Source: Nocardioides sp.
Lineage (GTDB): Bacteria > Actinomycetota > Actinomycetes > Propionibacteriales > Nocardioidaceae
Direction: 5' to 3'
NCBI GenBank assembly: GCA_030452025.1
Contig: JAKDNC010000006.1
Coordinates: 1 to 21,034 of the forward strand
DNA length: 21,034 nt
Part shown: one piece after another, positions 1 through 8,902 of the stretch
Numbering within the stretch: the stretch's first letter is position 1
Layout: each line of letters begins with the position of its first letter
Notes under the pieces: model-generated
Told to the model about the DNA's origin: nothing
Databases searched by the model: none
What the model saw: only the letters and a program-made list of their open reading frames with translations
Program-made: the position numbers and the translations under genes

Positions 1-1114
1 TGCAGCGGGTGACCTCGACCGGGGTGGGCGGCACCGGCTCATCTGCATCGTGGGCGAGCGCCACGAGCCGGGCCGGCATGTCGCCCGGCGGGATCAGCCG
101 GGCGTCGTTGATGTCGACCACGCTCCGCAGCGGCGTCGCCCGGGCGGCGGCCGCGAGCAAGGACGACAGGTCAGCATTCCAGACACGCACCGACTCGGAG
201 AGGACCCAGAGCCCGGTCACGTTCTTCAGGAACCGGATGGTCCCGTCGACGCCACCCTCGTTGGTGAAGTCGGCCAGCCGCGCGGCTTCCGAAAGCACCG
301 GCGCGTCCAGCTCGAGGCCGACCAGCGACCAGGTTCCCGACGAGATGTAGGCGAAGTTCTCCCCCTCGGCCGGCACCGCCACCACGGCCGAGGCGGTGTC
401 GTGGGACCCGACCGCGATCACCGGCACCGACGTGTCGGCGCCCACATCCTCGGCCACGTGAGGCAACAGCGCCCCCAAGACCTCGCCCGGTTCACGCAGC
501 GCCGGCAGGACCGAGGCTGGTACGCCGACCTGTTCCGCGAGCGCGGTCGCCCACGCCCGTGCCCGGACGTCGTACAGCCCGGTGGTCGAGGCGTTGGTGT
601 GCTCGGCCCCGATGCCCCCGGTGAGCCAGTGGCACAACAGGTCCGGGATGAGCAGGAGCGTGGCGGCCACCTCGAGCTGCGGAGTCCCGGCCGCAGCGAC
701 AAGCTGGTAGATCGTGTTGAACGGCAGCTGCTGCAGACCGGTCACGCCGTACAACTCGTCGGCACCGACCCGGTCGAGCACTGTGGCGGCGACGCCGTCG
801 GTGCGCGCGTCGCGGTGGCTGAACGGGTTGCCCAGCAGCGCCCCGGTCCGGTCGAGCAGGCCGTGGTCGACCGCCCACGAGTCGACGCCGATCCCGTCGA
901 GGCGACCATCGAGCGCGACCATCCGCAGGCCGGCCAGGACCTCGCGATGGATGCCGAGGACGTCCCAGTGCAGCGAGTCACCGACCCTGACCGCGCCGTT
1001 GGGAAACCGGTGCACCTCGGAGAGCTCGAGGTGCCCGTCTCCCACCTCGGCGACCATGACGCGGCCCGAGGTCGCCCCGAGGTCGACCGCGGCGACCCGC
1101 AGCAGCTGGCTCAT
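1..1114 (-). CDS. rhaB: L-rhamnulokinase, C-terminus cut by window edge
   Basis: This FGGY-family sugar kinase phosphorylates L-rhamnulose to L-rhamnulose 1-phosphate with ATP in the cytoplasm. The frame is open from the ATG at 1114 to the left edge, giving 371 residues. Known family members have about 490, so roughly the last quarter lies outside. Visible motifs are the N-terminal phosphate loop DLGATSGR (residues 11-18), GVDSWAVDHGLLD (76-88, substrate region), GSHDTASAV (236-244, with the presumed catalytic base Asp239) and SSGTWSLVG (258-266), which together are typical of rhamnulokinases. The start overlaps the rhaEW stop as ATGA, so the two genes are probably translationally coupled. 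It is the seventh gene of the rhamnose operon. Another FGGY kinase such as fuculokinase is possible by family, but the neighbours favour RhaB. Confidence 0.93.
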   Translation of the reverse strand, partial: MSQLLRVAAVDLGATSGRVMVAEVGDGHLELSEVHRFPNGAVRVGDSLHWDVLGIHREVLAGLRMVALDGRLDGIGVDSWAVDHGLLDRTGALLGNPFSHRDARTDGVAATVLDRVGADELYGVTGLQQLPFNTIYQLVAAAGTPQLEVAATLLLIPDLLCHWLTGGIGAEHTNASTTGLYDVRARAWATALAEQVGVPASVLPALREPGEVLGALLPHVAEDVGADTSVPVIAVGSHDTASAVVAVPAEGENFAYISSGTWSLVGLELDAPVLSEAARLADFTNEGGVDGTIRFLKNVTGLWVLSESVRVWNADLSSLLAAAARATPLRSVVDINDARLIPPGDMPARLVALAHDADEPVPPTPVEVTRC

Positions 1115-3156
1115 CGCAAGAACGCCGCCGCAACGCCAGCGTCGACGGGGACGTGGAGCCCGGTGGTGTGGGTCAGCTCCGGTCCGCAGAGCACGAAGAC
1201 CGCGTTGGCGATGTGCTCCGGGAGCACCTCGCGCTTGAGGATCGTGCGTTGGGCGTAGAACTTCCCGAGGTCCTTCTCCTCCACGCCGTAGACGGCGGCG
1301 CGCTGGGCGCCCCAGCCGCCGGCGAAGATGCCGGAACCCTGCACGACGCCATCAGGGTTGACCCCGTTGACCTTGATCCCGTGCTCACCCAGCTCGGCGG
1401 CGAGCAGCCGGACCTGGTGGGCCTGGTCGGCCTTCACCGCCGAGTAGGCGATGTTGTTGGGTCCAGCGAACACGGAGTTCTTCGACGAGATGTAGACGAT
1501 GTCGCCGCCCAACCCCTGATCGATCAGCACTCTCGCCGCGGCGCGGGAGACCAGGAAGGAGCCCTTGGCCATCACGTCGTGCTGGAGGTCCCAGTCCGCG
1601 GCGGTGGTCTCGAGCAGCGACTTGGACAGGGACAGACCGGCGTTGTTGACCACCAGGTCGACGCCACCGAACGCAAGCACGGCCGCGTCCACCATGGCCT
1701 GCACAGCGTCCTCGTCGGAGACGTCCGCGGCCACGCCGACGGCCACGTCCGGCCCACCGATCTCGGCGGCCGCGGCCTGCGCCCTCGCAAGCTCAAGGTC
1801 CGCGATCACGACGCAGGCACCCTCGGCGGCGAGCCGCTTCGCAGTGGCCTTGCCGATCCCGCCGGCGGCGCCGGTGACCAGGGCGATCCGGGTCGCGAGC
1901 GACCTGGGCGCGGGCATTCGCTGGAGCTTGGCCTCCTCGAGGGCCCAGTACTCGATCCGGAACTTCTCCGTCTCGTCGATCGGCGCGTAGGTCGAGAGCG
2001 CCTCCGCGCCGCGCATCACGTTGATTGCATTGACATAGAACTCACCGGCCACCCGAGCGGTCTGCTTGTCCTTGCCGAAGGAGAACATCCCGACGCCGGG
2101 GACGAGCACGATCAATGGGTCGGCCCCACGGATCGCTGGCGAGGAGGAGGTCGCGTGCCGGTCGTAGTAGGCCCGATACTCCTCGCGGTAGGAGACCGCG
2201 AGCTCCTGGAGGCGGTCGATCGACTCCTCGACCGGAGTGGCCGCCGGGAGATCGAGCACCAGCGGCTTCACCTTCGTCCTCAGGAAGTGGTCGGGACAGC
2301 TGGTGCCGAGCGCGGCGAGACGCTGGTGCTCCGAGCTGGCAAGGAAGTCGAGGACCTCCTCGGAGTCGGTGAAGTGGCCGACCATCGGCCTGTCGACGGA
2401 GGCGATTCCCCGGATCGTGGGCGCCAGCGAGGCCGCCTTGGCCCGGCGCTGCGCAGGCGCCAGGGCGGCGTACCCTTCAAGAGCGGGGCCGAACGGCTCG
2501 GCCCTGCCGTGCTCCGCGATGTGGGCTGTGGCGGTCTCGATGATCCACAGCGAGTTGGCCTCGGCCCGCTCAGAGGTGTCACCCCAGGCGGTGATTCCGT
2601 GTCCGCCAAGGATGCAACCGATCGCATCCGGGTGCTTCGTCTTGATCTCCGCGATGTCCAGGCCCAGCTGGAATCCGGGACGCTGCCACGGCACCCAGAC
2701 GACGCGGTCCCCGAAGATCTCGCCCGTCAGCCGCTCGCCGTCGACGGCCGTGGCGATGGCGATCCCGGCGTCGGGGTGCAGGTGGTCGACGTGCGCCGCA
2801 TCGACGAGGCCGTGCATGGCAGTGTCGATCGAGGGCGCTGCACCGCCCTTGCCGTGCAGGCAGTAGTCGAACGCCGCCACCATCTCGTCCTCGCGATCGA
2901 CACCCGGATAGACGTCGACCAGCGCGCGGAGCCGGTCCAGCCGAAGCACGGCCAGGCCCTTCTCCTTCAGGGTGCCGAGGTCGCCGCCGGAGCCCTTGAC
3001 CCACATCAGCTCGACGTCCTGGCCGGTGGCCGGATCAGTCTCGGTGCCTTTGGCGGAGGTGTTTCCGCCGGCGTAGTTGGTGTTGCGCGGGTCGGCGCCG
3101 AGCCGGTGGGACCGGTCAATCAGCGCGGCAACGCTCTCATTGGTCATCTCAGTCAT
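1111..3156 (-). CDS. rhaEW: Bifunctional rhamnulose-1-phosphate aldolase / lactaldehyde dehydrogenase (RhaEW)
   Basis: This is a 681-residue fusion. The N-terminal class II aldolase domain (about 1-270) carries the metal-site motif HLHPDA (125-130) and GGHGITAWG (184-192). The C-terminal short-chain dehydrogenase (about 420-681) carries the Rossmann motif TGAAGGIG (428-435), NNAG (504-507), a catalytic SS pair near 557-558 and YSAVK (Tyr571, Lys575). In the family, the aldolase cleaves L-rhamnulose 1-phosphate to DHAP and L-lactaldehyde, and the dehydrogenase oxidises lactaldehyde to lactate with NAD. Fusion keeps the reactive aldehyde local (inference). The start at 3156 overlaps the rhaI stop as TGATG, and a second in-frame ATG lies at 3147. 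The frame stays open 38 codons further upstream inside rhaI, but those residues are not family-like. A ribosome site is weak, consistent with coupling to rhaI. Confidence 0.94.
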   Translation of the reverse strand: MTEMTNESVAALIDRSHRLGADPRNTNYAGGNTSAKGTETDPATGQDVELMWVKGSGGDLGTLKEKGLAVLRLDRLRALVDVYPGVDREDEMVAAFDYCLHGKGGAAPSIDTAMHGLVDAAHVDHLHPDAGIAIATAVDGERLTGEIFGDRVVWVPWQRPGFQLGLDIAEIKTKHPDAIGCILGGHGITAWGDTSERAEANSLWIIETATAHIAEHGRAEPFGPALEGYAALAPAQRRAKAASLAPTIRGIASVDRPMVGHFTDSEEVLDFLASSEHQRLAALGTSCPDHFLRTKVKPLVLDLPAATPVEESIDRLQELAVSYREEYRAYYDRHATSSSPAIRGADPLIVLVPGVGMFSFGKDKQTARVAGEFYVNAINVMRGAEALSTYAPIDETEKFRIEYWALEEAKLQRMPAPRSLATRIALVTGAAGGIGKATAKRLAAEGACVVIADLELARAQAAAAEIGGPDVAVGVAADVSDEDAVQAMVDAAVLAFGGVDLVVNNAGLSLSKSLLETTAADWDLQHDVMAKGSFLVSRAAARVLIDQGLGGDIVYISSKNSVFAGPNNIAYSAVKADQAHQVRLLAAELGEHGIKVNGVNPDGVVQGSGIFAGGWGAQRAAVYGVEEKDLGKFYAQRTILKREVLPEHIANAVFVLCGPELTHTTGLHVPVDAGVAAAFLR

Positions 3157-4322
3157 CACGTCCAGCTCATCTGGGTTCCGCCGACGCGGTCGGCCTCGAT
3201 CTGTTCCTGGTAGCCGCTGGCCAGGTAGGCCCGCATCGGGTCCGCGGGCAGGCCCCGCTCCTCTCGCCATGCGGCCAGGTCAGGACGTACGTCCCTCTGG
3301 TAGGCGTCCATGAAGATCTCGTTGGCCAGGAGTACGTCGCCGTCCTCCTGGGCTCGGCCGAGCGCGTCGGTGTCGACGAGAAGGGCCCTCGCCGTCATCT
3401 CCTGCACGTTGAGCACCGAGCGGATCTGACCGGGCACCTTCTTCTCGATGTTGTGGCACTGGTCGAGCATGAAGGCGACCCCACCGTCCTCGTCGTACCC
3501 GCCACCACGGATCACCTCGAAGAGGATCCGGAAGAGCTGGAACGGGTCGGCCGCGCCGACCATCAGGTCGTCGTCGGCGTAGAAGCGCGAATTGAAGTCG
3601 AACGATCCGAGCTTCCCGAGCCGCAGCAGCTGGGCGACGATGAATTCGACGTTGGTCCCCGGCGCATGGTGGCCGGTGTCGAGACACACGAGGGCCCGCT
3701 CCCCCAGCGCGCTCACATGGGCATACGACGTGCCCCAGTCCGGCACGTCGGTGTGGTAGAACGCCGGCTCGAAGAACTTGTACTCGAGCACCAGCCGCTG
3801 CTCCGCACCCAGCCGGTCGTAGATGGTGGCGAGGGAGTCGGCCAGTCGATCCTGACGTCCGCGGATGTCGCCCTGCCCGGGGTAGTTGGTGCCCTCGGCG
3901 AGCCAGATCTTCAGGTCCTTCGAACCGGTCAGGTGCATGACATCGATGCACTCGAAGTGGTGGTCGATCGCCTTCTGCCGGATCCTCGCATCCGTGTGGG
4001 TCAGCGCACCGAACTTGTAGTCGTCGTCCTGGAAGGTGTTGGAGTTGATGGTCCCGAGCCCCACGCCGAGCCCCTCGGCGTGGGCGCGGAGCGCCGTCCA
4101 GTCGTCGACAAGGTCCCACGGGACGTGCAGCGAGACCAGCGGCGCCAGGCCGGTGAAGCGGTGGACCTGGGCGGCGTCCGCGATCTTCTCCTCGACGCTG
4201 CGCGGGGTTCCCGGTGACCCGAACACCTTGAACCGGGTGCCGGAGTTCCCGTACGCCCAGGACGGGACCTCGATCGCCTGGCGGTCGAGGTGGGCAGCGA
4301 TGTCCGCAAAAAAGTTCGTCAT
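3156..4322 (-). CDS. rhaI: L-rhamnose isomerase, RhaI type
   Basis: This cytoplasmic metal-dependent TIM-barrel enzyme converts L-rhamnose to L-rhamnulose. It has 388 residues and belongs to the Pseudomonas-type RhaI family, distinct from E. coli RhaA. Candidate ligands in order are Glu180 (LVLEYKFFEP), Asp215 and His218 (CLDTGHH), Asp250 and Asp252 (FYADDDL) and Asp287 (MLDQCHNIE). The spacing matches what I recall for the Pseudomonas stutzeri enzyme. One position differs: where that enzyme has a His 27 residues after the first Asp, this protein has Asp242 (GSFDFN). The ATG at 4322 is chosen because AGGAG lies 7-8 nt upstream. The GTG at 4343 is in frame but would place that ribosome site inside the gene. 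It follows rhaS by 21 bp and overlaps rhaEW by one base. Confidence 0.93.
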   Translation of the reverse strand: MTNFFADIAAHLDRQAIEVPSWAYGNSGTRFKVFGSPGTPRSVEEKIADAAQVHRFTGLAPLVSLHVPWDLVDDWTALRAHAEGLGVGLGTINSNTFQDDDYKFGALTHTDARIRQKAIDHHFECIDVMHLTGSKDLKIWLAEGTNYPGQGDIRGRQDRLADSLATIYDRLGAEQRLVLEYKFFEPAFYHTDVPDWGTSYAHVSALGERALVCLDTGHHAPGTNVEFIVAQLLRLGKLGSFDFNSRFYADDDLMVGAADPFQLFRILFEVIRGGGYDEDGGVAFMLDQCHNIEKKVPGQIRSVLNVQEMTARALLVDTDALGRAQEDGDVLLANEIFMDAYQRDVRPDLAAWREERGLPADPMRAYLASGYQEQIEADRVGGTQMSWT

Positions 4323-4343
4323 GGTTCGGCTCCTCCCGTTCAC

Positions 4344-5369
4344 TCAGAAGTCGAAGTCGTCGATGTTGCCCTTGTTGAACTCCGTCGGGTCACCGAGGCC
4401 CACCAGTCCGTCGGGTCCGACCGTGTATTCACCGAGCTCGCCGGCCTCGAAGGTGTCGCCCTCCTCGCCGGTGATGTCGCCGCTGATCAGCGCGTCGGCG
4501 GCGTAGGCGGAGAGGTAGCCGAGGTCCTCGGGGCTCCACAGCGCGAACGACTCGACGGTCCCGTCCTTGACGTACTCCCGCATCTGGTTGGGGGTGCCGA
4601 GACCAGTCAGTGCGACCTTGCCCTTGTACTGCGAGGTGGACAGGTAGCGCGCCGCGGCGGCGATGCCGACCGTGGTCGGCGAGATGATGCCCTTCAGGTT
4701 CGGGTGCGACTGGAGCAGCGCCGCCGTCTTGTCGAACGACGTCTGGTCGTCGTCGTTGCCGTAGACGGTGTCGACCAGCTTGATGCCCGGGTGGTTGGCG
4801 GCCAGATCCTTCTCCATGAGCTTGATCCACTCGTTCTGGTTGGTCGCGTTGGCCGCTGCCGAGAGGATCGCCACCTCGCCCTTGTCTCCGATCGCCTTGG
4901 CAATCAGCTCCACCTGCTTTGCGGCGATGCCCTCGGCGTCGGCCTGGCTGACGAACACGTCGCGGTATTCAGGGTCGGTGTCGGAGTCGAAGGTGACGAC
5001 CTTGGTGCCGGCGTCACGGGCCTCCTGGAGCGCGTCACCGATCGCCTTCGGGTCGTTGGCCGAGATCACGATCGCGCCGGCGCCCTGCTGGGTGGCGGTG
5101 TTGATGAAGCTGACCTGTGAGTCGGGGGTGGCCTCGGTGGGGCCGACCTGCTTGAAGCTCCCGTCGAACTCCTTGGCTGCCTTCTGGCCGCCGGTGTTCG
5201 AGGCGTCGAAGTAGGGGTTGCCGAGGTTCTTCGGGATGAACGTGATGTCCGCGTCGCCACCCGAGGCGCCCGAGTCATCGCTGCCGCAGGCACTCAGACC
5301 GAGGCTCAGCGCCATGGTGACGGCCACGGCCATCAGACCGGTACGCCGGCCAGAGGGGAACTTCTTCAT
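4344..5369 (-). CDS. rhaS: Rhamnose ABC transporter substrate-binding lipoprotein
   Basis: This extracytoplasmic, lipid-anchored sugar-binding protein delivers rhamnose to the RhaPQ permease. It has 341 residues. A basic N-terminus (KKFPSGRR) and a hydrophobic stretch precede the lipobox LSAC, with the acylated Cys predicted at 28, followed by a Ser/Gly/Asp-rich linker. The mature part is a type I periplasmic-binding fold (Peripla_BP_4, ribose/AI-2 class), with landmarks FIPKNLGNPYFD (44-55), ISANDPKAIG and TFDSDTDPE. The ATG at 5369 has GGAGA about 7 nt upstream, and the longer frame upstream is non-coding. It starts 14 bp after rhaQ and lies ahead of the catabolic genes. The ligand is inferred from the operon. 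The name follows Rhizobium usage and does not denote the E. coli RhaS regulator. Confidence 0.92.
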   Translation of the reverse strand: MKKFPSGRRTGLMAVAVTMALSLGLSACGSDDSGASGGDADITFIPKNLGNPYFDASNTGGQKAAKEFDGSFKQVGPTEATPDSQVSFINTATQQGAGAIVISANDPKAIGDALQEARDAGTKVVTFDSDTDPEYRDVFVSQADAEGIAAKQVELIAKAIGDKGEVAILSAAANATNQNEWIKLMEKDLAANHPGIKLVDTVYGNDDDQTSFDKTAALLQSHPNLKGIISPTTVGIAAAARYLSTSQYKGKVALTGLGTPNQMREYVKDGTVESFALWSPEDLGYLSAYAADALISGDITGEEGDTFEAGELGEYTVGPDGLVGLGDPTEFNKGNIDDFDF

Positions 5370-5383
5370 GTTGCTTCTCCGTT

Positions 5384-6391
5384 TCACTTGCGGGACGACT
5401 TGACTTTTCGTTGCCGTGTGGCCCCGATCCACCCGAGCAGGCTGGGGGCCACCACCGATGCGATGAGCAGGACACCGGTGAGGATCTGGATGACGTTGGC
5501 GCTGTAGTCGGCCAACCTCAGGGCGCTGGCGATGACCCCGATCAGGAGTACGCCGCCCAGGACGCCGGGGATGGCGCCCTTGCCGCCGAAGATGGAGACG
5601 CCGCCGAGCAGGACCGCGGCGATGACCTGGAGCTCGAGGCCGGTGGCGTTGTCGCCGCGTGCGCTGCCGTAGCGCAGCGTGAAGTAGATCCCGGCCAACG
5701 CGGAGACGAGCCCGCTGAGGGTGAAGAGAACCACCTTGGTCCGATCGACGTTGACCCCCGAGAAGCGTGCAGCCTCCTTGCTGAGCCCGATCGCGTAGAC
5801 ACCCCGGCCGAAGGTGGTGAAGTGGAGCAGGATCGCGAACAGCACGGACAGGACGACGATCGGGATGAGGACCAGCGGGACCATCGACTCACCGATCTTG
5901 GCCTTGGCCAGGTCGGTCCAGCCCTCCGGCCACTCGGTGATGGCTGTGGTCCCGAGAAGGCCGACCGCGATCCCGCGGTAGAGCGCGAGGGTGCCGATCG
6001 TGACTGCCAGAGACGGCAGGCCGACCTTGGTGACCAAGAAGCCGTTGAACGCTCCGGCAAGGGCGCCGGTGAGCAGCGCCAGGACGGCGGCCAGCAGGAT
6101 CGGCACGCCGTCGCGGTGCAGCACGCCGAACAGCACGCTGCTCAACGCGACCGTGCTGGCCACCGACAGGTCGATCTCGCCGGTGATGATCACGAGGGTC
6201 ATCGGCAGCGCGATCAGCAGGATCGGGGTGAGGTCCAGGAGCAGGAAGTAGAGCGTGATGTCGTTGGAGAAGAACGGCACCGCGGCCATCGAGTAGAGCA
6301 CCACGACCGCAAGCAGGAGGAGGACCGCGGCATCCCGGTTGACGAAGAGCCGCATCAGCAGCGGCCGCGCAGAGTCGGCGTACGTGTTCAC
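5384..6391 (-). CDS. rhaQ: Rhamnose ABC transporter permease (second permease)
   Basis: This integral membrane permease of the BPD_transp_2 (RbsC/XylH) family has 335 residues with many hydrophobic helices, the family motif GEIDLSVAS (71-79), and GGVSIFGGKG near 263-272. It should pair with RhaP to form the translocation channel energised by RhaT. The start is GTG at 6391, which overlaps the rhaP stop as GTGA with AGAGGAA just upstream. The frame stays open far upstream inside rhaP, but that part reads as a low-complexity Arg/Ala/Pro shadow. The C-terminus is basic (RQRKVKSSRK) and probably cytoplasmic. P and Q are assigned by gene order only, since the two permeases are similar. Confidence 0.9.
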   Translation of the reverse strand: MNTYADSARPLLMRLFVNRDAAVLLLLAVVVLYSMAAVPFFSNDITLYFLLLDLTPILLIALPMTLVIITGEIDLSVASTVALSSVLFGVLHRDGVPILLAAVLALLTGALAGAFNGFLVTKVGLPSLAVTIGTLALYRGIAVGLLGTTAITEWPEGWTDLAKAKIGESMVPLVLIPIVVLSVLFAILLHFTTFGRGVYAIGLSKEAARFSGVNVDRTKVVLFTLSGLVSALAGIYFTLRYGSARGDNATGLELQVIAAVLLGGVSIFGGKGAIPGVLGGVLLIGVIASALRLADYSANVIQILTGVLLIASVVAPSLLGWIGATRQRKVKSSRK

Positions 6392-7371
6392 TGGTTCCTC
6401 TCCGCGAGAAGCTTTCGGTGTTGTCTGTCGGCGAGCAGCTTGTCGAGCACAATCGCTGCGATGATCAGGAGTCCGACCACCGCGCGCTGCCAGAAGTCCT
6501 CGATGCCGAGGATCGGGAGTCCTCGGTTGATCGTGGTCAGCAGGTAGGCACCGATCGCGGCGCCGAGGACGGTGCCGCTGCCGCCGAAGATCGCGACGCC
6601 GCCGATGACGGCCGCGCCGACCGCTTCGAGCTCGACTCCCATCCCCACACCGGAGCTGATCGTCCCGTAGCGGGACACGTAGAGAACGCCGGCGAGCCCG
6701 GCCAGCGCCCCCGAGGCAGCGAAGGCGAGGAGGACCCGGCTCTTGACCTTCAGCCCGTAGAGCACGGCGGCGTCGGGGTCTGATCCGATCGCGTAGAGCT
6801 CGCGGCCGGCTCGGGCGTTGTGCATGAACCAGGCGACTCCGGCCAGGACGAGCAGGGAGACGACCGCCAGGAGCGGGATCCCGAGGAGCGACGAGGTACC
6901 GAAGGTCAGCCATGCATCGGGGATGTCGGAGGCGTTGATCCGGTCGCTGCCGGCCCACTGCAACATGATCCCGCGGTAGGCATACAACGTCCCGAGCGTG
7001 ATCACCAGTGCCGGGACCTTCGCGAAGGCGACGAGGGCGCCGTTGATCAGGCCGAGCACCATCCCGGCCAGGACGGCGAGCACGACGACCACGGCGATCG
7101 GGAGCCCGGTGTCCAGGAAGAGCCGGCCGGTCAGGTAGGCGGTCAGGGCCACGATCGACCCGACGCTGAGGTCAACGCTCCGGGTGATGATCACCATCGC
7201 CTGCCCCACCGCGAGGAGGACCAGGATCGAGGGGGTCAGCAGCAGGTCGCGCCAGCCGTCGCTGCTGAACAGGAACCGCGGGTTGATCGCCGTGGTGACG
7301 GCCAGGAAGAGCAGGAAGGCCACCAGGATCCCGGTCTCGCGCTGTTTGAGCAGTGAGGCAAGTCGCGTCAT
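6388..7371 (-). CDS. rhaP: Rhamnose ABC transporter permease (first permease)
   Basis: This permease of the RbsC/BPD_transp_2 family has 327 residues. It carries the conserved TRSVDLSVGS segment (about 64-73), a repeated hydrophobic helix pattern, an ELYAIGSDPDAA loop and GGVAIFGGSG towards the C-terminus. It works with RhaQ as the membrane channel for rhamnose uptake. The ATG at 7371 overlaps the rhaT stop as TGATG, and GGGAG lies about 8 nt upstream inside rhaT, so translation is coupled. The protein is related to, but clearly different from, RhaQ, consistent with a heterodimeric channel of two encoded permeases. Substrate is assigned from the operon context. Confidence 0.9.
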   Translation of the reverse strand: MTRLASLLKQRETGILVAFLLFLAVTTAINPRFLFSSDGWRDLLLTPSILVLLAVGQAMVIITRSVDLSVGSIVALTAYLTGRLFLDTGLPIAVVVVLAVLAGMVLGLINGALVAFAKVPALVITLGTLYAYRGIMLQWAGSDRINASDIPDAWLTFGTSSLLGIPLLAVVSLLVLAGVAWFMHNARAGRELYAIGSDPDAAVLYGLKVKSRVLLAFAASGALAGLAGVLYVSRYGTISSGVGMGVELEAVGAAVIGGVAIFGGSGTVLGAAIGAYLLTTINRGLPILGIEDFWQRAVVGLLIIAAIVLDKLLADRQHRKLLAERNQ

Positions 7372-8882
7372 CAGGCGTGCTCCCGCTGGGATGACGTGGC
7401 GGCGTGCATCACAGCTTCCGGTGTGGCCTCGTCGCGGCCGAGCTCGGCCGTGACGTGGCCCTCGCTGAGCACGACGACCCGGTCAGCCATACCGAGGACC
7501 TCGGGGAGCTCGGAGGAGATCATGAGGATGCCGAGGCCTTCCTGGGCGAGGGTGGAGAGGAGTCGGTGCACCTCGGACTTGGTGCCGACGTCGATGCCGC
7601 GCGTCGGTTCGTCGATGATCAGTACCCGGGGTTCGGTCGAGAGCCACTTGGCCAGGACGACCTTCTGCTGGTTTCCGCCGGAGAGGGTCCCGCCGAGGGT
7701 GTCCAGCGCGGAGGCCTTCACCTCCAGTCGGGAGGCCCACTGCCGCGCGGACCTCCGCTCGAGGGCGGACCAGATCAGTCCGCCGTGGGAGAGGCTGCGG
7801 CGGGTGGCTGAGGTGATGTTGCGCGAGATGTCCTCCTCGAGGACGAGTCCGTGCCGGCGTCGGTCCTCAGGGACCAGTGCAATGCCCATCTCCATGGCCT
7901 TGACCGGGTTGCGGGCAGGGACCGGACGCCCATCCACGTGCACCGTTCCGGCGTTGTAGGAGTCGACCCCGAAGATGGCCTGTGCGACCTCGCTCCGGCC
8001 CGCACCGACGAGGCCAGCCAACCCGACGATCTCGCCACTGCGCACGGTGAGGTCGACGTCGCTGAACAGCCCCAACGAAGTGAGTCCCTTGACTTCGAGG
8101 ACGACGTCGCCGATCTCGGACGGCTGCTTCGGATAGAGGTCGCCGACCTCACGGCCGACCAGTCGGCGTACGACGTCGTCCACGTCCACCTGGTCGACGG
8201 GGTCGGTCGAGACGTAGCTCCCGTCCCGCATCACGGTGATCGTGTCGCAGAGCTCGAAGACCTCGTCGAAGCGGTGCGAGATGAACACGACTGCACAGCC
8301 GCTGTCGCGGAGCGTGCGGGCCACGGTCATGAGGCGCTCGACCTCGTTGCCGCTCAGCGCGGCTGTGGGCTCGTCCATGATCAGGACGCGCGCCTGCAGC
8401 GAGATCGCCTTCGCGATCTCGATGATCTGTTGGTCGGCGATGGAGAGTCCCTCGGCCGGACGGTCCGGGTCGATCTGGACACCCAACTGCTCGAAGAGGG
8501 CGTGCGCCTCGGTGTTCATGGCGCGGCGGTCGATCCGTCCCCAGCGCCCGGTCGGCTGACGCCCCATGAAGATGTTCTCGGTGACCGAGAGGTCCGGGAA
8601 GAGTGTCGGCTCCTGGTAGATCACCGCGATGCCCGCGGCCTTGGACTCGGCAGTCGACCTGAAGTCGACCGAGCGGCCCTCGAGCAGGAACTCGCCGCCA
8701 TCACGGCGGTGTAGGCCAGAGATGATCTTGACCAGGGTCGACTTGCCGGCGCCGTTCTCCCCCACCAGGGCATGGATGGACCCTGCGTCGACCGCGAGAG
8801 TGGCCGCACGCAGCGCCACCACGGACCCGAAGGACTTGGCGACGTCGCGCAGCACGAGCGCGGGGCCGTCGGTTCCAGTCAT
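7371..8882 (-). CDS. rhaT: Rhamnose ABC transporter ATP-binding protein
   Basis: This RbsA/MglA-type double ATPase of 503 residues powers rhamnose import. The first nucleotide domain has Walker A GENGAGKST (41-49), a signature at about 146-152 (LSIADQQ) and Walker B VLIMDEPTAAL (from 166). The second has a degenerate Walker A (GLVGAGRSE, 290-298), a canonical signature LSGGNQQK (400-407) and Walker B VLIIDEPTRGID (from 420). A weakened second P-loop is usual in this family. The ATG at 8882 is supported by AAGGAG 8 nt upstream. A longer in-frame start at 8918 would sit inside the operator palindrome and is not favoured. It is the first gene of the operon and faces the LacI-family regulator. 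The symbol follows Rhizobium and differs from E. coli RhaT, a proton symporter. Confidence 0.93.
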   Translation of the reverse strand: MTGTDGPALVLRDVAKSFGSVVALRAATLAVDAGSIHALVGENGAGKSTLVKIISGLHRRDGGEFLLEGRSVDFRSTAESKAAGIAVIYQEPTLFPDLSVTENIFMGRQPTGRWGRIDRRAMNTEAHALFEQLGVQIDPDRPAEGLSIADQQIIEIAKAISLQARVLIMDEPTAALSGNEVERLMTVARTLRDSGCAVVFISHRFDEVFELCDTITVMRDGSYVSTDPVDQVDVDDVVRRLVGREVGDLYPKQPSEIGDVVLEVKGLTSLGLFSDVDLTVRSGEIVGLAGLVGAGRSEVAQAIFGVDSYNAGTVHVDGRPVPARNPVKAMEMGIALVPEDRRRHGLVLEEDISRNITSATRRSLSHGGLIWSALERRSARQWASRLEVKASALDTLGGTLSGGNQQKVVLAKWLSTEPRVLIIDEPTRGIDVGTKSEVHRLLSTLAQEGLGILMISSELPEVLGMADRVVVLSEGHVTAELGRDEATPEAVMHAATSSQREHA

Positions 8883-8902
8883 CCGCCGTACTCCTTGAGT
8901 TG

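Noticed and set aside
1153..3213. A 686-codon open frame on the plus strand, antisense to rhaEW
   Set aside because: It is a GC-bias shadow. Its translation is rich in Arg, Gly, Val, Asp and His without recognisable motifs, while the minus strand encodes a clear aldolase-dehydrogenase.
6392..6958. A long N-terminal extension of rhaQ
   Set aside because: The open frame continues inside rhaP, but the extension is low-complexity Arg/Ala/Pro sequence. The GTG at 6391 has a ribosome site and the proper family N-terminus.
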